In this document: positions 1-8,949 of the stretch, one piece after another
Numbering within the stretch: the stretch's first letter is position 1
How the letters are laid out: every line of letters begins with the position of its first letter
Origin: Eustoma russellianum
Lineage: Eukaryota > Streptophyta > Magnoliopsida > Gentianales > Gentianaceae
Direction of reading: 5' to 3'
DNA: 64,000 nt
NCBI GenBank assembly: GCA_036186865.1
Contig: AP025062.1
Location: 33,428,631-33,492,630 of the forward strand
Position numbers and translations under genes: made by a program
The notes under the pieces: model-generated
The model's database searches: none
What the model saw: the letters and a program-made list of their open reading frames with translations, nothing else
What the model was told of the DNA's origin: nothing

Positions 1-621
1 CTAGAGGGGGGGTGAATAGAGTGTTTGGCTCTTTAGCGGAATTTTCTTGTTTTTCTCAACTCAAAAAGGTATTCAAAATCAGAGCAAGAATTGGAGATGA
101 GAGACAATGAAAGAGTACACCGGATATATAGTGGTTCGAATCGTAAATGATTCTACTCCACTACCACTTTGTTTCCAAAGTGGATTTTCAACAACTACTC
201 TTCTTATTATGAACAATAAGAACAACCACAGCAACACTTACACTAACACTTTAGTGTAAGCAACAACAATAGCAACTTCTTGCACAACACACTTGTGCAA
301 CTACAACAACTACAGTTCTTAGCAAGAACAACTTCTTGCTTCCTCACAGCTTCAACAAAAGTTCTCTCAAGAACTTCTCACAATGGGTTGAAGATATATA
401 GTAAGGTTCACACTTTCTCACAAGTCTAAGCACAAGCTAGAGATCAAATATTTATGGTTCCTCTTGTGCTTGACTCTCTTTCTCTCAATATACAAACAAT
501 GAAGATCAAAGAAAGCTAGACAAGCTTTAAACAAATTTACAAGTATGAGAGAAATATACAACAATGTAAGATTGAAGCTAGATGATGTTGAAAGTGTGTA
601 ATTGCTTCATCCAAGCCTCCT

Positions 622-631
622 CTATTTATAG
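622..631 (-). promoter_or_regulatory. TATA box of copia-type LTR
   Basis: The minus strand reads CTATAAATAGAGGAGG here, a textbook plant TATA box. It lies about 670 bp inside the TG end of the LTR, where U3 should end. A transcription start about 30 bp further on, near 595, is inferred. Confidence 0.6.
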
Positions 632-897
632 ATGAAGTTCACCACGTTTTTGAGGCCTTCCACCAAGTCTTCATCTTCAAAAATGTCAAGACAAAGCCAA
701 AATAGTCTCTAGCCACCCTATGGAGTGATTTGATCTTGGATAGCCACCCTAGAGAATGTTAGACAAGCTTACAATAGTCAAGGAAGCATGTAATCAGTTG
801 GGTTAAAGTCCACAAGAAGTTTGAAGAAGATTGGAAAGAGAAAACCTTGAAAATCTTCCTTGGATTTTGTTCAAACGTTCAGAAAATTTGAATTCTG

Positions 898-1165
898 GAG
901 GACATCGATCGATCGAAGTCCCTGGAAGGGAGAGATCGATGTCCTCAGATCCTACATCGATCGATCGAAGTCCTGGGTGGGAGAGATCGATGTCCTCAGA
1001 TCCTACATCGATCGATCGATGTCCAGGATGGGAGAGATCGATGTCCTCAGATCCTACATCGATCGATCGAAGTCCAAGGAGGGAGAGATCGATGTATTCA
1101 GATCTTACATCGATCGATCGAAGTCAGTGACATCGATCGATCGATGTCTCCTTCCTTGAGAGATC
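898..1165. repeat. 51-bp tandem repeat rich in ATCGATCGAT
   Basis: About four full units and two partial ones repeat with a 51-bp period, each built from GAGATCGATGTCC, a CAGATCCTACATC core and the near-palindrome ATCGATCGATCGA. Because 51 is divisible by three, both open frames here encode repeated 17-residue blocks; that is a by-product of the array and not evidence of a gene. The array lies in the LTR's U3, upstream of the TATA box. Confidence 0.9.
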
Positions 1166-1330
1166 GATGTCCTTTTTGAATTCCAATCTTAACCATCTTT
1201 GATCATAACGTATTTTTCCATCATGCATCAAATATCAAACATAATTCTAACTCATTCAAAACATCTTTTCATCATCAAAACACTTTGCAACTTAACAGGT
1301 AGATCCAATCACTGATGGAGGATTTACATT

Positions 1331-2036
1331 AAGCCACTGCCCGGACCGGGGACTTGGGCGAACTTTTTGGAACACTTCTGCGGTGTTTACCTCTCCCCAG
1401 CACTGATTATGCATAGAGTGAGGGAGTTCGATACCCTGAGACAGGAGACCGATGAATCAGTTTTGGAGTATTTTTGTTTATTCGTCACCCCGGGTTGCTA
1501 TGTTATCTGAGATAATGGGTGATGACAGGCTGAAGATGGTTAGGTTTCGGCAAGGTCTAAATCCTCGGATCTGGAATTGGTTAATTGGTACACACCCAGC
1601 TAACTTTGAGAGACTATTGGAGGACTTATATAGGGGGGAGCACATTGTTGCGGTGCCAGGCCGAGAGGTTAGAACCCGGAGAACTCAGAGTGACATGGAG
1701 GATCGGACTAAGAGATGGAGTCCGTACCCTCAGCAGGCAGGCAGAAGACCTCACCAGCAGTCATCCAATCAGGATCAGTCTCAGCGACGGTGGAAGACAA
1801 CAGCAGCGATTCCGATATGCCAAAGGTGTCAGAGACAGCATACCGGTGAATGTCGTGCAGGGATCAATGTTTGCTTTTGATATGGTGGCACTGGGCATGT
1901 AAATAGAAACTGCCCAACGAGAAGAGGAGATTCGCTGAGAAGGGAGCAACAAGAAGTACCATCCCAGACACATGCCAGCGTTAGGAGCCGCTAGATGAGG
2001 ATAATTTGAAAGCAGGATATTAAAACAGGTATGTAA
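1331..2036 (+). pseudogene. Gypsy remnant 1: gag with broken zinc knuckle
   Basis: Retrotransposon Gag of a Ty3/gypsy element (capsid/nucleocapsid). From 1334 a frame gives the Gag signature TWANFLEHF, then YLSP and FDTLRQE; after a frameshift near 1490 the frame from 1452 continues with RFRQGLNPRI and the FERLLEDLYR segment. At 1850-1910 a CCHC knuckle is recognisable, but a stop sits inside it and its second cysteine is now tyrosine. The frame ends DIKTGM-stop at 2034-2036, directly after a GTATGT donor-like site at 2029, matching the Gag ends of the other gypsies in the window. Protease, RT, RNase H and integrase are absent before the polypurine tract at 2401, so this is a large internal deletion derivative. 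The 5' part was lost next to the copia LTR. Confidence 0.75.
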
Positions 2037-2400
2037 ACGTTTATAAATTAATGGGATCATTGTTATCAAGGTTAGAATTTAAATTCTGTCAGTGAAGTCA
2101 AAGTGATCACACCAGAAATGTATTTGCCCTGAATAACATCAGAAAAGTACTTGGACTAGTAAACCCTAGGCAGACAATGTAACAAATCCTTCGGAGATTG
2201 GATTATGCTACAACCACCCAGCTATGCAAAAGGATTTTCAGTATAGGACCACTAAGATATGATTGTAGAAAAGCATGTCCGAACGGTAGATCGGTGTATT
2301 GAATAAGGTTCGAAATATGTGATAGAGGTGAGATCTGTAGAATAACACTAAGCAGTGGATTACGACTAAAATTACAGGTTTTGATGACAAAACTTTTTAT
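2037..2400 (+). other. Gypsy remnant 1: residual 3' interior, no coding
   Basis: About 360 bp between the Gag end and the polypurine tract with no recognisable domain. The last 40 bp (GATGACAAAACTTTTTATAAG) resemble the segment that follows the chromodomain stop in the intact gypsies further right (GAGGACGAAACTTTATTGAAG), so pol was removed by an internal deletion. Confidence 0.6.
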
Positions 2401-2413
2401 AAGGGGGGAGGAA
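2401..2413 (+). other. Polypurine tract, gypsy remnant 1
   Basis: AAGGGGGGAGGAA directly precedes the TGTTACGACCC start of the LTR. This is the expected plus-strand primer site next to a gypsy 3' LTR. Confidence 0.85.
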
Positions 2414-4854
2414 TGTTACGACCCGCACTCTCGGGCCAGTTGAGAAAGCCAAACGGAGGAAAATTATGACAGACCCGAAATATGATTGTTGCACCACGAG
2501 AAAAAGTCGGGATAAAATGTTGTTCAACACCAGTACAAATAAATCGCAATCCTAGGTTGTTCTGATATTCTTAAAACTAATAAGAACACCCTTAAGACAA
2601 AAATTATCTTATCACTAAATAAATACAAAAGAAAAATAGGACATAGGAATTTAGTGAAGGGGTAAAATTGTCCTTCCACCCATCCTGCTAAGTCTTGACC
2701 TCCACCCACCCCCCACCCCCCATGTAGGACAAAATTGTCTTCCTCTCTTATCCATCATTTTATCTTACACCACCATTTTTTCTCTTCCCAACCAACACAT
2801 AAGACCAGAATTCTCTTCGGTCATGTTACCAAGGAAGGGAGAAGATTTTTCTTTCTCTCATCTCTCCATCAAATCAAATCTTTTCCCAACCAATAGTCTA
2901 TCATGCATATTCTTTGTTCTATTCCCCCAACTAAGGCAAAATGATGAAAACCCATTTTCCCTCTTGTTCCCCTCGGTTAACACCCCAAAGGAAGAAAAAG
3001 AAATCTTTACATACACCACCAATGCTTTTTTTACACCTTCTCTTTCCTCTTCCCAAAACCACTACAAGCAAGTTCATTTCCCCCCCCCACCCCCCACACT
3101 CCCCTAAATTTTGGTCATGTAGGAGGGGCAAGAAAACATTTGTTTGCTTTGCTTCTCCAACACCCTACCCCTTACACACCTTTCTCCAATCCAATCAATG
3201 GCCATGCATGTCTTACACATATTTTCATCCCTACTTAAGGACCATGAAAAATTGTTTCTCTGCTTCCTTCCTTTATCTCGGCTAAATCACCAAGGGAGAG
3301 CATAAACAATTCTTTATTCTTCAATCTTCCCATTTCCTCCTTATACAACACAACAATTTCCCTCTCTTTAACCTTTCTTCAAAGTCTCAAGGTAGGAAGG
3401 TTTCAAAAGTTAAAAAGAAGTGATTTTTAAAGTGATCCAAGGGTAAGTCTCTTTAAGATTGAATATTAGAAGTTTCTCCTCAAAATGACCAACTAACCTT
3501 TCATCTTGGTCTCTTAGCCCGAGAGACACAAAAGCAAGGAGAAAGAAACCATCTTTTATCCACTTTCAAGTTTAAAATCAAGAAAGAGGCACGTAGATTT
3601 TCCTAGTTTCTTCATGAATGCTAGAAAGTGGAGTCTTTTATGTTAGAAGTTAAGTCTTGATCATGCATGCACCGGACTAAATATGTGAATGCTAAAAACA
3701 TGAAGAAAATACACTTGCATGTTCATCACCCTAGTATTTTGATGACATTCCTGCATCTATGTATGTGTTTTATTGAGGTGAAAGGAATAGTATTTTGCAT
3801 GTTATGTTTATGATGTTGTTGTTGTTTTTGTAGTTTCCATTTTTATCCATATGTTAATCATCAACATGCATGACAATGCAAATAGTTAAAATAGTTAAAA
3901 TGGAAATTATGTGAATGGATACATCCATCTTGTATCTACATAGAGGGGCCAAAAAGTAAGTATGTGTGAGGGAGTAAATTTCGGCCATTAGGGGGTATCA
4001 AGCTTGTGTGTATTTGAAAACTTGTTACATGCATACATTGGCGGTACGCTAGAAATGATTAAAGGATGGGTGCATCTAGTTACCTTCATATATTTGAGAG
4101 AAATATGTTTAAACGAGGAATAAAGTGCCATGCATATGAGAGCATGTATGTAAGTGTATTGTATGTGGGGAAGAATTAAAGTTATATATGTATGTTGGTA
4201 GGAATACATTCGGCCATGAGGTGTAATGTAGGATATTAGGGTGTTGTCATATGTTAATTTAATTGTGCACACGTAAATGCGTCCTATCTATGATGTTGTA
4301 ATTAACAATTAGTAAATTGCATAAGTATGAGTTTTTGTGCATATATTTTCAGCCAATGGCCTTAAACTGGGAAAATGGTACCTATATGACTTAACTAATA
4401 GATACGCACAAATTCTTTGAACCATGTAGTTACTAAAAAGGGAAGTGTAAGAGTGTGGGTGTGTATATGAAATTTCGGACAGGAGGCCTCGCATGAATTT
4501 GTAGTAACTAATTATATAGACACTAGAGTACATATGTATGTGTTCATGATGTTCAAATATATTATTTGTGCATATGTAATCCTATTCAAAATGTTGTGAT
4601 TAACAAATGACAAATTGCATAAATGTGATTTTTACGTATGTGCATGTGTGGATGGAATAAATCGGCCAAGGATGCCTCTTATGTGTAATTTGGTTATTTT
4701 AAAGAATATGTATAGGGATGATTCAATAATTATTTGAGCATGCATATTAGGTGTATTTTACATGTACAAATGCAGGGATTAAGTTGTTAAGTGACAGTGT
4801 GTGTGAGATTCGGTCATAAGGCCAACGTTGCGGACTTTATAATTTATTTAATGA

Positions 4855-4867
4855 CACCACAAAAAAA
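4855..4867 (+). repeat. Left terminal inverted repeat of CACTA element
   Basis: CACCACAAAAAAA; identical over 13 bp to the complement of the right end. It differs from the usual CACTA start in its fourth base (CACC). Confidence 0.9.
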
Positions 4868-4874
4868 TTTTTGA

Positions 4875-5310
4875 TTTGCGACGAAAAAGTCACCGACAAA
4901 ACAAGGTGTGTCGGTGTTTCGTCAGTAATTTGCGACGAAATTGCGATAAACGCAATTTCGTCGTTAATTGCGACGAAACTACGATGAAATGCATTGTTGC
5001 TAACAAAAAAGTAGTCAGATTAATCCTTTCGTTACAATTTCGTCGGTGTTTTGTCAGTGGTCCGTCGCTACTCTGTGTGTTTTGTTCGTCGCTATTTATA
5101 TTGTTGTGTTTCGTCGCTATAACATCGCTATTGTGTCGCTAAAATTCCAGAACATGGATAAACAAGGAAATAAATTCGTCGGTTAGTAGGTTCTCGGAGT
5201 TGTGTATCGTCGGTTTTTTGTCAATGAAACCCGCGTGTCGCAAATGTTTTGTTTTACTTTTCGTTCGTATTCCGATTTGTCGCTGTGTCGTCGTAGATTC
5301 GTTGAGGATT
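4875..5310. repeat. Left subterminal repeats of CACTA element
   Basis: Many copies in both orientations of TTTCGTCGC / GCGACGAAA and variants (TCGTCGGT, TCGTCGCTA). In CACTA elements such short subterminal repeats are the binding sites for the TnpA-type protein. The open frames at 4876 and 5200 run through these repeats and are not genes. Confidence 0.8.
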
Positions 5311-5442
5311 AAACACGTGTATGAATTAAGAAAAAAGAAAGCGGTGATTGGGAAAAAAATTTATTCATTTAGTAATAAATATTTACATTATGAAGACGAA
5401 AAATTTAAAAAAAAATCTAAAAGAGAGGCGGAGAGGGGCCGT

Positions 5443-5775
5443 TCACTCTTCGTCATCGGAAGAAAGAGTGGCCGCCACATTCTCTGCGAACTCTTTGAGG
5501 AGGCGCTTCAGCTTGTAATATCTGAATTTCAACTTGCGTAGCCTTCTGTTCATGCTGTGCAGTTGCCTCGACTGCTGCTGCATCTTTGCTATATGCATAC
5601 GGTAGTCGTTATCCGGTTCCGGCATTTGTTCTTGAGGGTCCTCTGGCGGCATTGGGCCATGCACAGATATTGAACCCTCCCGCTCAACCGATGGTTGTGG
5701 TTGAGGAGGAGGCCGTTGTGGAGGTGCACTGTTTGCCCCTCCACGCCTTGGGGTTCTAATATAACGACGCAGCAT
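5443..5775 (-). CDS. Coiled-coil protein with acidic tail, CACTA internal (copy A)
   Basis: 110 residues, intact. The N-terminal third is basic and proline/glutamine-rich (RRGG, then PPQRPPPQPQP). Residues 55-100 are rich in K, R, Q and L with a coiled-coil look (MQQQSRQLHSMNRRLRKLK). The C-terminus ends in LSSDDEE. It is paralogous to the ORF at 6601-6963: both end in a leucine-rich helix, an A-E-(N/S)-V-A motif and a SDDE tail, and both share flanking sequence and orientation. A TATTTATAA box lies about 95 bp upstream on the same strand, and GCGACGAA repeats lie further up. I do not recognise the family. The position suggests a DNA-binding or regulatory partner of the transposase; that is inference. 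It could instead be a captured host exon or a chance frame, but two diverged open copies argue against chance. Confidence 0.5.
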   Translation of the reverse strand: MLRRYIRTPRRGGANSAPPQRPPPQPQPSVEREGSISVHGPMPPEDPQEQMPEPDNDYRMHIAKMQQQSRQLHSMNRRLRKLKFRYYKLKRLLKEFAENVAATLSSDDEE

Positions 5776-5890
5776 ACTTTGAAGTTTTATAACTTTGTAT
5801 GTGTGTAATGTAAGGATGTTACTTTGAAATTTTATAACTTTGTATGTGTGTAATGTAAGGATGTGGGGTTATAAATAGGTAAATTTAGCG
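5776..5890 (-). promoter_or_regulatory. Putative promoter of coiled-coil ORF A
   Basis: An approximately 50-bp unit (TACTTTGAA to GTAAGGATG) is repeated twice at 5777-5862. It is followed on the minus-strand upstream side by a TATA-like TATTTATAA at about 5868-5876, then by the subterminal-type GCGACGA repeats. Confidence 0.4.
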
Positions 5891-6440
5891 ACGACATAGC
5901 GACGAACATGCGACGAATTTTTCGACCGTTAATCAAGATGGGAATATGTGCGGGTGTGACGCTTCGTTCGCATTAGCGACGAATTAGCGACGACTTCGCG
6001 ACGTAATATGTGCGGGCGTGACGGTTCATCTGAATTAGCGACGTATTAGCGACGACTTAGCGACGTAAACTCATCGTACGTTGTAACCATCGGGAACTGT
6101 GCGGACACTGCGGAATAGCAATGCCTTAGCGACGCCTCAGCGACGAAAAGCGTCGAATGGTGTGAAGAGACGTCGTGCGTCGGTAGTTCGTCGATAAAGC
6201 GTCGCTAATTTCAAACTGCGATAATAAATTCACACTTAATAGGTTCTCGTCGTTGTATTAAGGTTCTTCAGTATGGTTAGTAGGTTCTCGTCGTTGTATT
6301 AAGTTTTCGTCGTCGTATTAAGTTTCGTCGGTATGGTTAGTAGGTTCTCGTGGTTGTATTATGTTTCGTCGGTATATAGTTGCTGTTTAGTCAGTGAATT
6401 AGTCGCCTCAAATTTTTCTAAACCACATTTCGTTTGTATT
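5880..6440. repeat. Internal cluster of GCGACGA repeats in CACTA element
   Basis: Dense GCGACGA and TCGTCGGT motifs between the two paralogous ORFs, including an approximately 40-bp unit (TAGTAGGTTCTCGTCGTTGTATTA) repeated about four times at 6240-6370. It looks like a copy of the subterminal region, and may result from a segmental duplication that also doubled the ORF. Confidence 0.7.
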
Positions 6441-6600
6441 TTAGCGTCGTCAAGATTCGTAAGAGATTGAACACGTGTTTAAATTAAGATAACGAAAGCG
6501 ATGATTAGAAAAAAAATTCATTAATATAGAATTATAAATTAAAAAATATATAAAGACAATAATGAAAAAACAATCTAAATGAATGGCGGACAGGAGCCAT

Positions 6601-6963
6601 TCACTGTTCGTCATCCGAACAGAGAGTAGCAACACTCTCCGCGCACACCTTCAGGAGGCGTCTCAGCTGTGCAGCTTTGGATTTGATCCGCATCTGCCTT
6701 GTGTCCAGGTACTGGAGACGCTCATCCTGGTACATAATATGCGCCCTCAGGTCATCCACGGTTTTCCACAGCTCTTGTATTTCTATACAAGGATCGCCAA
6801 TTTGGCGATCCCGACGTGGCCCAAAATGAGTGGGTTCAGAGGACTCAGCCTGTGGGGGTGATTCTTGTGGTGGAGGAACCGCTGCAGGTGCGGGTTGTTG
6901 AATAGGTCGTCTAGGGTATGAATGACCACTACCACGTCGCGCTTGAGCTTTAGTACGAACCAT
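6601..6963 (-). CDS. Coiled-coil protein with acidic tail, CACTA internal (copy B)
   Basis: 120 residues, intact. It starts MVRTKAQARRGSGHS (basic), then a proline-rich stretch (PAAVPPPQESPP). Residues 60-110 are predicted helical (IEIQELWKTVDDLRAHI, then LRRLLKVCAESVATL), and it ends CSDDEQ. It is the paralogue of the ORF at 5443-5775: in both, the stop codon is followed on the plus-strand left by the same GGCGGA(C/G)AGG(A/G)GCC segment and an ACACGTGT box further left. A strong TATATAAATAGG box lies 60-70 bp upstream at about 7020-7033. It has no resemblance that I know to TNP2. Candidate for an element-encoded DNA-binding or anti-silencing factor; function not established. Confidence 0.5.
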   Translation of the reverse strand: MVRTKAQARRGSGHSYPRRPIQQPAPAAVPPPQESPPQAESSEPTHFGPRRDRQIGDPCIEIQELWKTVDDLRAHIMYQDERLQYLDTRQMRIKSKAAQLRRLLKVCAESVATLCSDDEQ

Positions 6964-7017
6964 ATTTGGGTCTTCTTATATGAGAAGTTGTTTTCTATGT
7001 AGTGGGGGTCACGGTAC

Positions 7018-7035
7018 ATCCTATTTATATAGGGG
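7018..7035 (-). promoter_or_regulatory. TATA box of coiled-coil ORF B
   Basis: The minus strand reads CCCTATATAAATAGG, 60-70 bp upstream of the ATG at 6963. That spacing fits a short 5' leader. GCGACGA repeats (7035-7200) lie immediately upstream. Confidence 0.55.
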
Positions 7036-7206
7036 AATTCAGCGATGACATAGCGACGATGTAGCGACGTAAATGCATTGTAAGTTGTAACAGTCGGGCA
7101 CTGTGCGGACACCGCCGCATAGCGACGCTTTAGCGACGCAGACAACGACGAACCCATCGATTGGTGTGTCGTGTCGATATGTCGTCGGTAAAGCGTCGGT
7201 AAGAAG

Positions 7207-8349
7207 CCGTATATGTTCTTGACTGTGATCGCACCGGGGCCTAGGAATCCAAAACAGAAGATTGACCTATACCTGCAGCCATTGACACATGAGCTGAAGT
7301 GGTTGTGGGAGTTTGGCGTGGAGACGTTCGATGTATCGACCAAACAAAACTTCCAGCTACGCGCTGCGCTGATGTGGACCATCAGCGACTTTCCGGCTTA
7401 TTCTATGTTGTCGGGGTGGAGCACAGTGGGGAAATACGATTGCCCTTGCTGCATGAAGCAAGCGAAGACGATGTCCTTGAAACATGGACGTAAGATTTGC
7501 TGGTTGGACAGTGTAGGAAGTTCCTGCCCAGACGTCATTTGTACAGAAAGAACGTGACGGCGTTCATTCCTGGCATCGTCGAGAAGGACACGAAGCCCGA
7601 GCTTTTCACGGGTGCAGAGGTGTTGGAGGAGATAGACAGTTGTGGATTCATGGGGGTCGCTGATGATCCGGACGGCAGCCACAACGCATACCTGGCCCGT
7701 GACTGTATCGGGTGGAAGAGGAGAAGCATATTCTGAGAGCTTCTGTATTGGAAGAGCAATATGATCCGACACAACCTGATGTCATGCACATTGAGAAGAA
7801 CGTGTTTGATAACATTTTCAATACGGTGCTGAATGTGCCTAGAAAAACGAAAGACAATTTGAAGGCACGACTTGATATGCGCGACCTCAATATGCGATCG
7901 GAGCTGCATCCCGTTGGCACATCCTACATGCCGAAGTCCTCTTATACGCTGAATGCGGAGCAGGTCAGTGCGTTGTTAGCGTGGCTGGGGACGGCTAGAT
8001 TTCCTGACGGCCATGTTTCGAACCTGTCAAAGAACATCGACGTGAATAAACACGGTTTGCACGGGATGAAGAGCCACGACTATCACGTGTTCATGCAACG
8101 GTTGATTCCCATTGCATTCCGCGAGCTTCTTCCAACCAATGTATGGGAAGCACTTACCGAGATGAGTCTGTTCTTCAGATGTCTTACATCCACGAGACTC
8201 AGGGCGGATGATATGTCAAGGCTAGAGGGCGAAATCCCAGTGATCATATGCAAGCTGGAAATTATATTCCCTCCGGCCTTCTTTGATTCAATGGAACACC
8301 TGCCAGTTCATCTACCATACGAGGCACGTGTTGGTGGTCCTGTGCAGGT
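7207..8349 (+). pseudogene. TNP2-like CACTA transposase relic (Transposase_21 type)
   Basis: Catalytic part of the En/Spm TNP2 family. The first frame (7213) gives MFLTVIAPGPRNP, YLQPLTHELK, ETFDVSTKQNF, WTISDFPAYSMLSGW and CPCCMKQ, all family signatures. The reading then moves to the frame of 7497 (KFLPRRHLYRKNV) after an indel near 7510. A nonsense TGA at 7734-7736 replaces the expected Trp of the SIFWELPYWK-type segment, and an indel near 7780 moves it to the frame giving DVMHIEKNVFDNI, KARLDMRDLNMR and HLPYEARVGGPVQ. The N-terminal domain is missing: subterminal repeats abut the first recognisable codons. After GGPVQ a CAG/GT junction meets a G-rich tract, either a decayed intron or an insertion. 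Confidence 0.85.
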
Positions 8350-8530
8350 TGGGGCGGGGTGGGGCGGTTGGAGTGGTGAATGGCGCGGGGTGGGCAGTAG
8401 GGCGGGATGGGCTGTGGGCGGGAGTGGTTGTTGGCAGGCCGGGGGTGGCTGTTGGCAGGGTGGGCTGTGGGCGGGGTGGGCTGTGGGCGGAGGTGGCTGT
8501 TGGCAGTGCGGGGGTGGCTATGGCGGTAAT
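8348..8530 (+). repeat. G-rich tandem tract in transposase relic
   Basis: About 180 bp with many GGGG and GGG runs and a loosely repeated unit (TGGGCTGTGGGCGG, GTGGCTGTTGGCAG). The strand bias is extreme (G-rich plus strand, few C), with quadruplex potential. It interrupts the transposase just after its HLPYEARVGGPVQ segment. Confidence 0.85.
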
Positions 8531-8949
8531 TTGAAGTGTCTCTTTAATTTACTATTTTTATGCATAATTCATGTTACAAGTTATGTATCATAAGGATGTA
8601 GAGGTGATGTATATTTTGAAGTGTAATTTGTTTAGAGGTGATGCATATTTATGCTAAGTATCAAGTTCAAGTGATGTATACTTTGAAGTGTAATTTGATG
8701 ATGAAGTTTGATTATGTAGTTTGGTTAATCATGTCATGTTGTTGGATTTGGATTTGTCTTTGGAGAGGCCATTAAGGCCGGAAAACCTCCGATAAAAACG
8801 AATAGGTCATGCCAAAATTTTCAAAATTATTAATATCTTGCATTAAATGTATGTAAACACTTGTCATTTTTTGGACATCTTATTTGTCTGGCCAACCAAC
8901 CCTAAACTCGTTGAATGTGCCTTTTAAATTTTTCACCCTTTCAGATCTG
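8531..8949 (+). other. Non-coding spacer in CACTA element with a conserved repeat
   Basis: AT-rich spacer between the two transposon genes. It has two copies of a TGATGTATA(C/T)TTTGAAGTGTAATTTG-type unit (8601-8695). At 8755-8830 there is a roughly 75-bp segment that recurs at 10009-10081 inside an intron of the next gene, centred on GGCCATTAAGGCC. No gene is seen. Confidence 0.6.

Larger units (their letters stand above)
1..1297 (-). mobile_element. Partial copia-type LTR (minus strand)
   Basis: On the minus strand the block begins TGTTAAGTTGC at 1297 and runs to a C-rich segment at the window edge (the plus strand reads CTAGAGGGGGGGTGAAT), a composition typical of plant copia LTR ends. A clear TATA box lies at 622-631 and a 51-bp tandem array upstream of it, so about 1297-632 behaves as U3 and the rest as R/U5. 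No polypurine tract or primer site is seen beside the TG end, so this may be a solo LTR inserted in the gypsy gag remnant to its right. The left end is cut by the window. Family assignment is inference from layout. Confidence 0.6.

Noticed and set aside
831..1159. Two 99-codon ORFs with repeated SIDRS blocks
   Set aside because: They are translation of a 51-bp LTR repeat; both frames are open only because the period is divisible by three.
898..1165. CRISPR-like direct repeats
   Set aside because: The units are contiguous tandem repeats with no unique spacers, in a plant LTR.
2823..3285. Overlapping plus and minus ORFs in pyrimidine-rich LTR sequence
   Set aside because: Low complexity, no domain, inside the LTR of gypsy remnant 1.
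6783..7382. 199-codon minus ORF overlapping coiled-coil ORF B and TNP2
   Set aside because: Runs antisense through GCGACGA repeats and transposase codons; no domain.
8283..8534. ORF of 83 codons and the glycine/tryptophan-rich tail of the 293-codon ORF
   Set aside because: Both arise from the G-rich tract; only the part before 8349 matches a transposase.
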